Part shown: piece after piece, positions 40,522 through 50,656 of the stretch | How the letters are laid out: each line of letters opens with the position of its first letter | How positions within the stretch are numbered: the first letter of the stretch is position 1 | Source of the DNA: Isochrysis galbana | Lineage: Eukaryota > Haptophyta > Isochrysidales > Isochrysidaceae | Reading direction: 5' to 3' | Length of the DNA: 64,000 bases | NCBI GenBank assembly: GCA_018136815.1 | Contig: CM030937.1 | Location: forward strand, 1,166,253 to 1,230,252 | Position numbers and translations under genes: made by a program | The notes under the pieces: model-generated | What the model was told of the DNA's origin: nothing | What the model saw: only the letters and a program-made list of their open reading frames with translations | Databases searched by the model: none

Positions 40522-42041
40522 TTGTTGTTGATCCACGCTCCCGGGATTTCGTGCGATAGGTTGCAGCGCACTCCGCGTTTGTTGCGGAGACACAGCCCTT
40601 GAGTGAAGCGCGCGCACGGCTTGGGGGGGTCTTTTCCGAGTGCCTCTCGCGCTGTCTTCGGACGCGGGGCCGTTTGCCATGCTTCTTTGCGCTCCTTGCG
40701 CTTCGCCGCTTCGGCGTCGCACACGCACAGGCGGTGTGCCGGGAGAAGATTATTCGCCACTTCCGGGCGCCAACCTTTGCAGCCCTTCAGGCTGCCGTGC
40801 ACCATTAGCTTATGGTAGGATTGCATGGCCGGCGGCATTTGCAGCGCTTTGCACGCGCGGACGGCGTAATTTACCGGGACCACCGAGTTGTCGATGTTGA
40901 GAAGGAGCTTGCGCGGGAAGTTGCTCGTTAGGAACGACCCTTGGGTCGCTGCGACGTAGAGGTGCCAGCGTGGGGCGTGAGCCACTTTGGACACAAAAGT
41001 GCCCGACTCACCTTCCAGCTTCATGCGCTCTCTGTTTCCCTTTAGGAACGTGAGGCCTTCTTTTTCTACGGCTTTGACTAGGATGCTCAAGGTGATCTTC
41101 GAGGCTTGCGCTAGACCGTCGGCTTCCACAACAAAGTGGGCCGCCACATCTTGGAGGGCCTCGTACAGCGCCTTCTTTGACGAGACGCCCTTCCTGTTGA
41201 GTCTGTCCTCGATGGACTCGATTTCGATTTTGACCGCCACCTCCACTTGGTGGACGCGGATGGTAGTCTGGAGGCCGTATCGAGCTTGGAATTGTTGCAT
41301 GCAGTCCTCATTGACCGCGATGTGCCAGGGGCCTCGCGAGGAGCGAGCCCAGAAGTCTGGCTCAGGGTCTACGCCCTCGAGCTCGAGTAGGAGTTCCACG
41401 ATTGCCGCGTAGACCGTCGTGTCGAGGAGTACGAGATCGCCCGCTTGGCTGAAAGACATTTCGTAGACTGCGTCTGTGTCAGCTTGTTGATCTTCGTTCT
41501 CTGAGTCTTGGTCCTGCAGGTCAGGTTCAGGGGGGGTAGGAGTCAGTTGCGTCGTGGGTTGGTGAGGGTGGAGAGACAGGAGCACAAGCTGTCCAGGGGG
41601 TCCCGTGTTGTGTGCAGCGGCTGGCGTTCTGCCTCTGTGTGGCCAGAGGTGTGTGGAGCTTGCTTGTGTCGGATAAAATGTCAAGATGCTGTGCCCATAA
41701 GGGCCACCCGGCCACGGGCCGCGCCGCCGAGGCGGTGCGGCCCTTGCCAGGGTGGGAGGGGCCTCTGCCATAAGGCATGCCCTGTGGAGTGCGAGTCCCT
41801 CTTGCCTGATGCTGTCCTTCTGAGGTCTGCAGTCTGCTGCCCCCCATGGGGAGGGCCAGCATGGCTGCTGTGTGTGTTGTGGCCGAGGCCACGGGCCGTG
41901 TGGCGCGACCTGGGTCGCGCGCACCTGCTCGGCCTCTGAGGGCGGACGCGGCCGCTTCGCGAGCGACAGGTCCATGTGGGCGTGGGGGCCGCCCTCGGCG
42001 GGTGGCCCGAAAGAGGGGGGAGTCGCGCCGGCGCGCTCCAT
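40479..42041 (-). CDS. LINE ORF1 protein with CCCH zinc finger, copy B
   Basis: The protein has 520 residues from the ATG at 42039-42041, the position matched by copy A; the frame extends upstream without homology. The N-terminal 200 residues are Pro/Ala/Gly-rich and poorly conserved. Residues about 200-450 are nearly collinear with copy A (AAIVELLLELEGVDPEPDFW, ESIEDRLNRKGVSSKKALYE, VVEADGLAQASKITLS, ERMKLEGESGTFVSKVAH). Near the end, CARFTQGLCLRNKRGVRCNLSH gives C-x7-C-x8-C-x3-H, a CCCH-type finger probably for RNA binding. It presumably acts as the element's RNA-binding protein. Confidence 0.8.
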   Translation of the reverse strand: MERAGATPPSFGPPAEGGPHAHMDLSLAKRPRPPSEAEQVRATQVAPHGPWPRPQHTQQPCWPSPWGAADCRPQKDSIRQEGLALHRACLMAEAPPTLARAAPPRRRGPWPGGPYGHSILTFYPTQASSTHLWPHRGRTPAAAHNTGPPGQLVLLSLHPHQPTTQLTPTPPEPDLQDQDSENEDQQADTDAVYEMSFSQAGDLVLLDTTVYAAIVELLLELEGVDPEPDFWARSSRGPWHIAVNEDCMQQFQARYGLQTTIRVHQVEVAVKIEIESIEDRLNRKGVSSKKALYEALQDVAAHFVVEADGLAQASKITLSILVKAVEKEGLTFLKGNRERMKLEGESGTFVSKVAHAPRWHLYVAATQGSFLTSNFPRKLLLNIDNSVVPVNYAVRACKALQMPPAMQSYHKLMVHGSLKGCKGWRPEVANNLLPAHRLCVCDAEAAKRKERKEAWQTAPRPKTAREALGKDPPKPCARFTQGLCLRNKRGVRCNLSHEIPGAWINNKCTIRCRLHPQAFR

Positions 42042-42064
42042 CGTGTCCAAGTATAAACTTAGTT

Positions 42065-42499
42065 GGTTGTTAGGGGATAAGGTTGGGTAGAAGGGAGGTA
42101 CACTAGCACACTGCCTCACGCCGCACACGTAGCGGGGTTTTTTAAGAAGATTTTTTTTCTCTTCGAAACTGTTTTTCGTTTTTCTCCCTTGCCTCCTCGC
42201 GAGTGCACAACTTTCCACACTCCAAGCGCCCTGTACTATATCGCTAATTATGTCGCGCGCTGCTGCGGATGTCCCGTGGTTATGATGTGGAGAATTGTAT
42301 CTTGTATCTTGCGTGTTCAAGCCCCAGTGCGCGCGCTGCTCGTGCTACTGCTGGTCTTTGCCGCGCAAGCCCGCGCTGCGGTCCCTGGACGATGCGCAGC
42401 TGCCGGTTTGCCTTGAACCTCACCATACATCATCACAGCCATCTCCAAATCCTGTATTCCGTGAGCCACTGGGTCGCAGTTGGGTTTGCAGCAACACTG
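42065..42499. other. LINE leader-like sequence and gene 3' flank
   Basis: Positions 42080-42180 resemble 37640-37765 (gcctcacgccgcacacgtagcgg, tttaagaagatttttt, ctcttcgaaactgttt). This is either part of the LINE leader or an older element tail. A short plus frame from 42282 resembles a signal peptide, but nothing follows it, so it is not called. Confidence 0.4.
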
Positions 42500-44321
42500 T
42501 TAGTGAGGGCCGCCACGGCTGTCTCCAGCTGCCCCACGAACGTACGCCAATGCGCCGGTGACAACCACACCAATGACGGCGACGGCGACAACGCGCCAAC
42601 TCCATCCACCAAGTTTTCCATTGCTCATATTTGCCATGATAGCTGCGGAGGGATTCGATCTCATGATCTCCTTCACTTTCTCGGCAATGGCTTTTGGGGT
42701 TGGATAACTACCTTCCTTTCCCCCATCAGCCTCGTCCTCGTGGCCTGCGCTCGCACCTCCCTGCACCATGCGACGGTATGCGGCTTTGCGTTGGCGTATA
42801 TGGCGCTCCTTGCGCTCCTTGAGTCGTGCAAGCTCCTTGTCTACCGCGACAAGAACTGCTTTGTCGGATGAAACCTCGCCCGCAGCCTGATGCCATGGAC
42901 AATGCATTGGGATGGGCTCAGGGATATTCATAGACACGGACGGTGTGAGAAATACACAAGAAATTGCGTGCTGCTGAAGAAGAGACGCACTTAATTATTG
43001 GTTCGCATTCAAGATAGCTTAGGAGGTGGAGGAAGGCGGGCTGAGTCACAAACCTTTGCACGCTCAAGAGCAGCAGTGGCCTTCGTGTACTCGCCGAGTT
43101 GAGTATGCGCTTGGCCAAGCCGATAGAGTGCTTTTGGGTGCTCGGGAGAGATGCCCAGCACTTTCTGAGGCGAGCAATGATGCAGAGGAGTGAGATCCCG
43201 TCAATTGATGGGGAGGATAATTCGGCTCATAGCGATGGGCAGAGGAAGCAAGTGGCTAGAGCGCGGTGACTAGGAACAAGCACAGCAACCAGACTTGCTT
43301 GCCCGTGATGGCTATCATTGTGATCCTGAGCGTGGCCTGCAGGGATGCACCTCGGCATGAGCGATAGCGGAGGCTTCGTGGCCACATCGCAGCTTCGAAG
43401 CCGTCAGATTGAGCTGCATCAGGACCATCTGTGAGGGACGAGATTGATAGGATCTGATGAGCCCGACGTATTACATCGCGTTGACTGAGATGCATCGTCC
43501 TCCACAGGCGGGCCGGATCTTTTTCTCGTGCGGATAGGTGGCGCTGCAACCGGAGCAGCCGTGTGCACAACCAAATCGCACTTGTTCATCGCGCGCCATT
43601 GCGATCAAACCCTGCGCGCCCGCAAGCCGGTTGAAGCGGCACACTCGAGGCTGCAGACGTGCTGTTCGCACACCTCTTGTTCCAGGGGCTCCTTCTGATT
43701 CTCCTCGATCTGCGGCATGTATATGAGGTATCGCAGGCCCTGCTCGTACTCTTCGTCCGCCTCGCGAAAGTACTGTCGCTTAAAAAGCCTATTGCCACGC
43801 TCACGGCGCTCCCGCGCGAAGTTGATCTTCTGGTCAAACTCGAGGTCCCAGAGGTCACCCTCTGTCTGGAGCGAGAGCAGCTCAACCTCGTACAGGAGAA
43901 CCGCCGAACCGGGGACGCATGGGGCGGATGGCGAGCCAGCGGCGCCGTACCCACCTTCCGGCTGAATCGTGATCTTTGCCACCTCCCCTTCGCACATCGA
44001 CTCTACTGCCTTCTCGAGGCCAGGGACGAGAACCCCGCGGCCGAGTAGCAGCAGGAGCGGCTCGCCGCGCTCACGCGTATCCTCGAAGACTTCTCCGACG
44101 CGCCTGCCCGAGAGCGAGGAGAGAATGGTGCCTTTGAGGTGGAGCCTCGCCCGCGCCCCGTGCCACGCCTTGCGTGCCTCCCCGTCGCCGTGTGAGGTGG
44201 AGGAGAGAATCTGCTTGCTCCAAGAGCCGTTGATCTCCGCCTCTCTTGCGCGGTGCTTCTCCTCCTCCTGCGCGCGCAGCTCGTCAATCGAGGGTTTGCT
44301 CTCGTCCTCATCGTCGCTCAT
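42500..44321 (-). CDS. FKBP-TPR immunophilin with C-terminal membrane anchor (FKBP38/FKBP42-like)
   Basis: There are four exons, 44321-43674, 43428-43351, 43164-43054 and 42886-42500, giving 407 residues. All junctions are in phase 0: GAG|GTGTGC, CACAG|ATG, GAG|GTGCAT, CTCAG|AAA, AAG|GTTTGT, CATCAG|GCT. The start is MSDDEDESKPSIDELRAQEE. The FKBP domain spans residues about 60-155 (LLLLLGRGVLVPGLEKAVES, PEGGYGAAG, LLYEVELL). The usual pocket Trp of VPGW is Leu, as expected for weak or inactive FKBPs. TPR helices follow: NRLFKRQYFREADEEYEQGL, then exon 2 MQLNLTASKLRCGHEASAIA, then exon 3 KALYRLGQAHTQLGEYTKA. Exon 4 gives the charged helix DKELARLKERKERHIRQRK and a membrane segment VVAVAVIGVVVTGALAYV close to the C-terminus. 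It is likely a tail-anchored HSP90 co-chaperone (inference). The splicing is my reconstruction and rests on the unbroken TPR. Confidence 0.8.
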
Positions 44322-45111
44322 CGGCCGCGCGTTGGCGTGCGTGCTAGTGGCGCCGTGCGTAGAGCAGCGCAGGAGGGGTTGGTGGGAGAGAAGGGAGCGG
44401 GAAGGGCTCCCTCGCGCCGCTCGCGATGTCGCGCAAGAAAAGGGAGACGCAGAGAGAGAGAGAGAGAGAAGGGGAGAGAAGGAATAGAGAAGAGAAGACA
44501 AACGGGTGCAGGAGGGGGACGGAGAGATTTTCTCTCTAACCAACTAACTCTCTCTCTCTCTCACCTCTCTCTCTCGCTCCTTCCCTCTTTCTCCCTCCCA
44601 CTCTACGGTGGTGACAAGTTTTTTTGTCCCTCCATTTATTCGCATATATCTGCCTCTCTCTTCACTTCATCTATTCTCCTCGCTTCCTAGGTGTCCCCCT
44701 CTCTTTTTGCCAGCTCCCCGGTAGGAGTCGCTCTCTCTCCTTCTTCCCTCTTCTGGACTCCTCCGTTCTTCTCTCCTTCTCTCCTTACTCCAATCTCTCC
44801 TCTTCTCCGGTTCTTTACTGGAGGGGGCCGAGAGCATTACTCTACTCTACCTCTACTGGTTCGTAATTCTACTCTACTCTACTCTACCTCTATTGGTTCC
44901 GTTCACAGCGTCCCAGCACGTGACACGACGGTGTCTTCACACCTTCATCTGAGGTACGAGAGACCAATTAAACTTTTTCATAATTGTACAACATCTTAAA
45001 TCGCTAGGCGTTGAGGGGACCGAAATACTGAAATAGCACATACACTCAGGCACAACCAAAATAGGGAGAGATAGAGGACGGCGACGGCGACGGGAGGTCG
45101 ATCTGCCCCTC
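44322..45111. other. Leader of the FKBP gene and repeats
   Basis: Positions 44440-44590 are GA-rich then CT-rich. Positions 44870-44895 hold an actct microsatellite like the one at 2193. No gene is seen. Confidence 0.5.
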
Positions 45112-45128
45112 TCCCTCTCGCAGCTCAC

Positions 45129-45894
45129 AACTAAGTTTATACTTGGTTGACCCATGGGGGGGCACGAGCCCCCCCCTCTCTCCACTCCTCCCCTGCCATG
45201 GGGGAGGAACCACCCATCCTCCTGGCATGCCTGATGGCTTGCCAGGAGGCCACTGCCCTACTGACCCACTCCCTTCCCCACAGGCTCGCCCCATTCGCCC
45301 ATCCTGGCCCCTCGTGACCAGCCCATTGCTCCAACCCCCCTCCCCCCCTGGTCGACAGGCAGTCAGGTGCAGACTGGGGGCCCCAGAGGCTCGGGAGCGC
45401 CAGCGAGGGAGAGGCAGGGGAGGCCAGGGCCCAGCCCCAGCCTCCTCTGCCCCCTGAGCTGGCCTCCAGGAGCCTCCAGGGGCCGCCAGAGGGCAGCTGG
45501 AGGCCTGCCGCAGGCGCGCCATCGCGCGTGCCGCAGGAGAGGGGAGAGAGAGCGCGGAAAAGGGGGTGGGCGCGAGCGAGAGCTCCGCCCACCGGAAAAT
45601 CGGTAAGTCTCGCGCCTGTTTACAGGATAAGACGAGACAGAGTGGGCCGCCCACTCGGAGACACAGGAGGAAGGGGGGAAGGGGGGGAAAGATCACCGGG
45701 GGGTGGCGCGGGCCACCAGACCATATCTAAGCCCTCCACCCCAATCCCCCTAGTAGTGTACGGGGGGAGCCGCCTGATGGCGGGGGGAGAAGGGCCGGGG
45801 AATGGGGGTGTAGAGAGTATGCTACGTGCTACTTGTAGTGGGTAGTGGTTCCATTCGCCGCGAGTGCGGCAAGAATATTAAAAGGTTTTTTTTT
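45129..45894 (+). mobile_element. 766-bp non-autonomous non-LTR element with exact target-site duplication
   Basis: The element starts aactaagtttatacttggtt and ends aagaatattaaaaggttttt plus T-run. It is bracketed by the 17-bp repeat tccctctcgcagctcac (45112-45128 and 45895-45911). The first 18 bases match the 5' ends of the LINE copies, and the 3' end resembles that of LINE copy A (atattaagaagttttt). It carries no convincing protein, so it may use the LINE machinery in trans. Confidence 0.9.
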
Positions 45895-45911
45895 TCCCTC
45901 TCGCAGCTCAC

Positions 45912-46928
45912 TGCAACGATGATGGCCGTGGGAGACCGAGACCCGAGACCGCGGTCGCGGTAGTGCGCAGGGACGAGGGCGTGGAGCGTCCGTCGTCCGT
46001 GGTCTTGGTGAAGGGGAGCGGTGGGGCCGGGGGGGGGGGGGGGGGGCGCCAGCCTCGTCAGCTGCACCGCCATCACTTCTTACTTTTTACACCGCCTGTG
46101 GCCAGTGGTAAGCATCGGCATCGGTTTCGACGCTGCGACTTTGCTTATCCTTACCCTTTCTCCCCAAGTCTCTCGAACACATTACACATTATCGTACAGG
46201 GAAAAAGCGACCACGAGAGCGACCAGGAATAGCGCCCTGGCAACCGGGGAGGCGAGCCTCCCAAACGACACACCCATAGGGAAAGCCGCCCGGCTGGGCC
46301 CCCACACAGAGACGCGACGCAACGCGCAACGCGTCTCCCAACAACTGCGGCAACTGCGAGCCAAAAGGCCCGCCTCCCCCCTCCCCCGACGCCAGACCCA
46401 AAGTAGAAAGTAGTGCACATGGGTCGACCCCCCGAAACCGAACAAAAAGGACCGAGGGAGGGGGCGTAAAGGTAAAGGGGAGCGAGGGTGGGGTAAGGGT
46501 GATGTCAGGGATAGTGGATAGCCCCCAGTGCCAGTGCGAGGGACGAGGGACAAAGGCTAGCGAGCTAGTAGGCATCTACAAGAATGAAGAATGTTTTTTT
46601 TTTCAAGTCTGATTCGGATGGAGAACGAATCAGAGGGCGGTGTAAACAATCTCGTGGGCGCAGCCGCGAAATCAGCGCTAGGATACGGCAGCAGTAGAGT
46701 AGTAGACTCACACACAAAAATCTGAGCCCGTCCGGCCCGTCCACCGGCCTCCCTTGCCCGGAGGGCCACCATGAATCTTGTCCTCTACTGGGGGCTATTT
46801 ACTCTTATAAGGTGCTCCAGAAGAGTTGCTCGTGGCCGGACTCCCGGCAGCCTGGCGGTGGCGCGTGGGAAGGGGAGGGAGGAGAGGGAGGAGGAGGGAG
46901 AGAAAGGGGGGAGGGGAAAGCAAGGCAG
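45912..46928. other. Intergenic
   Basis: It holds a G-run at 46030-46047, C/G-rich stretches and a T-run near 46593. Open frames exist on both strands but have no motif. Positions 46850-46925 are a GA-rich leader for the RluA gene. Confidence 0.4.
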
Positions 46929-48056
46929 ATGGTTGTCCTAGCCGCCTGGCTGCCCGCGCTGCTGTTCGGCCATGCGCGGCTGGGCACGGCGCGGATGTGC
47001 GAGGCGCTGGCGCGCCCGGTCTCCCAGCTCATCCTTGCACAGGCCGACGAGTGGATTGTGGTCAACAAGCCGCCAGGCACACCAGTGCACGATGGGCCGC
47101 TCTCGCTGCTTGCTCTCCTCAAGGGCGCAGGCATCGGCGAGGAGTGCGCGCCCGTGCACCGGCTGGACGTAGAGACGTCTGGCGTCATGCTCGTCGCCAC
47201 ACGTCCCCAAGCCGTTGCCCGCCTGCAGAAGGCGCTCGCTGCACCCACCACTCTCAAGGACTACCGCGCAGTGCTGCGTGGGCGCATGCACGCCGCGCAA
47301 GGCGTGTGGAAAAAGAAGATCTCGACCAAGTCGGAGGGGCGGCGTAACCCTCAGGGCTCGACTCAGGACCGTGTCAATGCGCAGACACGCTACGAGCTCC
47401 TCGGCGGAAACGCGCATGCGAGCGTCGCGCACCTGACGATTCGCACTGGGCGCACGCATCAAATCCGCAAGCACGCAGCGCTTGCGGGACACCCAGTCAT
47501 TGGCGACACACGCTATGGCGATCCCGCCCACGCGGCCAGCGTCGCGCGGCGCTTCGGCTTTACTGGACTCGCCCTGCATTCTTCATCCTTGACCCTTGAG
47601 CTTGACGGCAAAATGCGGACATTTGCCGCGGATTTGCCGAGTTCATGGGCGCCGTTGCTCGAGCCGCTTGGAGAGCTCAAGCAGCCGACGATGGGGGCAG
47701 AATTGCCGGAGCTGGAGGCGGACACTGCTGACGGATTGCCATTGCGCTCCATCGAAACGGGTGAGATAGGATTGGGCACGGTAGTGTCGTGGAATCCGCG
47801 CAAGGGCTTCGGTTTTGTGGCACGAGATGAGGGTACATTTAAGTCTGGCGTGGACAACGCTGAGGTGTATGTGAATCAGCGCTCTATTTTGCGCACCTCG
47901 CGAGTCGATGGCTTCCGCTCTCTTCGTATTGGCGAGCGCGTTGAATTTGCGCTCGCCGCGATGCCGGGGAATGGCCGGCTCGAAGCGGTACGCGTTTCGG
48001 GACCAGGAGGCGCACCTGTGGAGGGCCAACCGCCCCCTCCTCGAAGGCTCCCTTGA
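46929..48056 (+). CDS. RluA-family pseudouridine synthase with C-terminal cold-shock domain
   Basis: The gene is intronless and encodes 375 residues from the ATG at 46929; the frame is open upstream, but through a low-complexity GA-rich leader. The N-terminus (MVVLAAWLPALLFGHARLG) could be an organelle or secretory targeting signal. The synthase core includes WIVVNKPPGTPVHDG, the catalytic motif VHRLDVETSGVMLVA (Asp near residue 81), the RTGRTHQIRKHAALAGHPV block and IGDTRYGD. Residues about 280-365 form a cold-shock fold: GLGTVVSWNPRKGFGFVARD, then EVYVNQRSI, GFRSLRIGERVEFAL. RluA enzymes isomerise uridine in rRNA or tRNA. The extra nucleic-acid-binding domain is unusual and may steer substrate binding (inference). 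Confidence 0.88.
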   Translation: MVVLAAWLPALLFGHARLGTARMCEALARPVSQLILAQADEWIVVNKPPGTPVHDGPLSLLALLKGAGIGEECAPVHRLDVETSGVMLVATRPQAVARLQKALAAPTTLKDYRAVLRGRMHAAQGVWKKKISTKSEGRRNPQGSTQDRVNAQTRYELLGGNAHASVAHLTIRTGRTHQIRKHAALAGHPVIGDTRYGDPAHAASVARRFGFTGLALHSSSLTLELDGKMRTFAADLPSSWAPLLEPLGELKQPTMGAELPELEADTADGLPLRSIETGEIGLGTVVSWNPRKGFGFVARDEGTFKSGVDNAEVYVNQRSILRTSRVDGFRSLRIGERVEFALAAMPGNGRLEAVRVSGPGGAPVEGQPPPPRRLP

Positions 48057-49171
48057 TCGGCCCACATATCACGCTCGGAAATGAGCCGTAGACGTCGGGC
48101 AACGAAGTGCGGCGCGGGAATGAACTGGATCGACTCCATGACTTGGCACCTCGATAAGCGCAAAGTGCTTGGGAATGGCTAGTTGATGGTGCGTTGCAGC
48201 TTTACCGCCGAGCACTACGGCCGCGAGGAGGAGGATGTGTATCAGCGAATCGCACGGTGGTGCGACGTCGATGGGGAGCACACTGCGTTCGCGAGTCTGA
48301 AGCATGTCATCGCGCACAAGAGCAGCATTTACGTGGACGAGCAAGGGCGCATTGAAAAATATTGGCAATGCTATCGGTGGCCATGATCTATGTAAGTCTG
48401 AGTGCCCAAGCCATGCACGAAACATATGCACCTGAGACGGGAAAGGACACCATGCAGTGCTTGCGGCACCGGCCTAACACCATCATCGGCCATCGGCATA
48501 CATGACTGCTCAGCAATCTGGGGCCACTGTGCGAAAAAGAGGTTTATTGTTGTACGCGACCGCCGCAGATTTCGATTTGCCTAGTGCCGAGTGCTGAAAT
48601 GTATTACGAAGGAAAACAAGGAAAGCGGAGAATAAATGGTCAACTTGCAACGTCATGGGACGGGCAGGCAGATGTGAGATATGATGTCGATTTGATGATC
48701 CCCGATCTTTCAACTACTTGTTGTTGAGAGTTCTTTCCGTCTAACCGTCCGTTCCATCCGCGGAAGGAATTTATAGTGATTCCCTGTTTCCCTGCTCGTG
48801 TTTTTGTTGTTGGACTTGTGGAATAACTAAGTTTAAGTTTACACTACTACTCGTATCACCGATGCTCCGTCTTAAGGTATAAAATCTTGTTCTGGGTTAT
48901 TATAATATTACCCTACGTGTGCCCCAGGTGTGCCCCGCGCGTCGGGCTATTGTTCCCCCGCGCGTATGCCCCCTCGAACACATTTCCCGTTTCTGCTCTC
49001 GCGCTCACACTCACGCATATATCATATATCTCTGCGCGCGCTTTGCCATGTTACTGTTGGTGTCGCGCGCGCTGCTGTGAATGTGCACGTGGGTGAATAA
49101 TGTAGAGAGAGACTTAACCTGCGAGATCAAGGTCGCGATGCGAGCGCACACGACGCCGCGGTGGCGTTGCC
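48057..49171. other. Intergenic
   Basis: No supportable gene is seen. A short plus frame (48186-48386, MVRCSFTAEHYGREEEDVYQ) is open but unrecognised. A degenerate aactaagtttaag motif lies near 48827. Confidence 0.35.
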
Positions 49172-49210
49172 TCTTGGGCACCGTACCAACTAAGTTTATA
49201 CTTAGACGCG

Positions 49211-50656
49211 ATGGAGCGCGCCGACGCGACTCCCCTCTCCTTCGGGCCCCCCACCGAGGGCGCCCCCCCAGTGCCCATGGAGCAGCCGCTGACGAAGCGG
49301 CCGCGTCCGCCCACCGAGGCCGAGCAGGTGTGTGCGACTCCGGTCGCGCCACACGGCCCGTGGCCCCGGCCACACCGCACATGGCAGCCATGCTGGCCTC
49401 CCCCATGGGGGGCAGCAAGCTGCTGGCAGCACCCCACCAGTGCCAGGCTCATGCAGCCACCCCTCCATTGGGCATGCCTTATGGCAGAGGCCCCTCTCGC
49501 CCTGGCAAGGGCCGCGCTGCTCCGGCAGCGCGGCCCGCGGCTGGGTGGCCCCTATGGGCACAACACACACCTCAATGCAGCAAGCAACATACGATTCAGA
49601 GCAAGACACTCATGCACACCCCACCACACACACGAAGCACGCGCGCACGCCCCCCGTGGGGATAACAATGACAAGACCCTCTCACCCACTGACTCCACTC
49701 GCTCAACACTGACCAAGGTCACCTCCGCTCACGCCTCACAGGACCAAGATTCCGACATAGAAAACGACATCACAGACTCCGACGCTTCTTTTGAGCTCTC
49801 CTTCCACCAAGCCGGGGACATCATCCTCCATGACACGACGGCGTACGCCGCCATCGTTGAACTACTTCTCGAGCTTGAGGGCGTGGACCCCGAGCCAGAC
49901 TTCTGGGCCCGCTCAGCGCGAGGCCCTTGGCACATAGCAGTCAATGAAGACTGCGCGCAACAATTTCAAGCCAAGTACGGAGAGCACACCAATATCCGCG
50001 TCCTAGGCCAAGACATCCCCGTGCGCATCCGCGTAGAATCCATCGACGAGAAAATCAACAAGAAAGGCACCTCATCACGCAAGGCCCTCTACGAAGCACT
50101 TCAAGACGTCGCAGCCCACATAGTGGTCGAGGCGGACGGCCTCGCTCAAGCCTCGAAGATCACTCTAAGTGCGCTTGTCAAGGCGGTCGAGTCGCAAGGT
50201 CTCACCTTCCTAAAGGCGAATCGCGAGCGCATGAAACTCGAAGGTGAGTCGGGCACTTTTGTGTCGAAAGTAGCCCACTCATCCCGCTGGCACCTCTACG
50301 TCTCCGCGGCGCAAGGAACCTTTTTGTCAGGCAACTTCCCACGCAAAATCGTCCTCACCATCGACAACAAAACAGTGCCGGTAAACTACGCCGTCCGGGC
50401 ATGTAAACCGATCGCCATGCCCCCGAACATCCAATCTTCTCACAAGCTCATGATCCACGGAAGCACCAAAGGGTGCAAAGGTTGGCGCCCGGAGGTAGCC
50501 CTCGGCCTCTCACCGATACACCGCATCTGCGAATGCGATGCAGAAGCCGCCAAGCGTAGGGAACGTAATGAATCGCGCAAGATCGCTCCCCGCCCCAAGT
50601 CGGCCCACGAAGCGCTCGGCAAAGCACCCCCCAAGCCTTGCGCTCGCAGACCTTAG
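49211..50656 (+). CDS. LINE ORF1 protein, copy A, truncated C-terminus
   Basis: The protein has 481 residues. A Pro-rich N-terminus is followed by an acidic segment and the conserved core (AAIVELLLELEGVDPEPDFW, SIDEKINKKGTSSRKALYEA, VVEADGLAQASKITLSALV, NRERMKLEGESGTFVSKVAH, PVNYAVRACKP). It ends PPKPCARRP at the deletion joint, so only the first Cys of the CCCH finger seen in copy B remains. It is probably an RNA-binding structural protein of the retrotransposon particle. The frame overlaps the ORF2 tail by 19 nt in a different frame. Confidence 0.8.
   Translation: MERADATPLSFGPPTEGAPPVPMEQPLTKRPRPPTEAEQVCATPVAPHGPWPRPHRTWQPCWPPPWGAASCWQHPTSARLMQPPLHWACLMAEAPLALARAALLRQRGPRLGGPYGHNTHLNAASNIRFRARHSCTPHHTHEARAHAPRGDNNDKTLSPTDSTRSTLTKVTSAHASQDQDSDIENDITDSDASFELSFHQAGDIILHDTTAYAAIVELLLELEGVDPEPDFWARSARGPWHIAVNEDCAQQFQAKYGEHTNIRVLGQDIPVRIRVESIDEKINKKGTSSRKALYEALQDVAAHIVVEADGLAQASKITLSALVKAVESQGLTFLKANRERMKLEGESGTFVSKVAHSSRWHLYVSAAQGTFLSGNFPRKIVLTIDNKTVPVNYAVRACKPIAMPPNIQSSHKLMIHGSTKGCKGWRPEVALGLSPIHRICECDAEAAKRRERNESRKIAPRPKSAHEALGKAPPKPCARRP

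Larger units (their letters stand above)
38566..42064 (-). mobile_element. LINE copy B, internally deleted
   Basis: The 5' end (minus strand) is aactaagtttatacttggac at 42064 and the 3' end is cagaatcttcagatg plus a run of about 12 T at 38577-38566. It holds ORF1 and the C-terminal third of ORF2 with no endonuclease or RT core. No clean target-site duplication is found. Its 3' end touches another LINE fragment. Confidence 0.85.

Noticed and set aside
42282..42416. Short signal-peptide-like frame on the plus strand
   Set aside because: It ends after about 44 codons and no continuation exon could be found.
42269..42871. Plus-strand frame of about 200 codons antisense to the FKBP last exon
   Set aside because: The minus strand there continues the TPR protein in phase through a good acceptor site; the plus frame has no motif.
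48183..48386. A 67-codon plus frame after the RluA gene
   Set aside because: It is short, has no homology that I recognise and shows no clear leader; left as unassigned.
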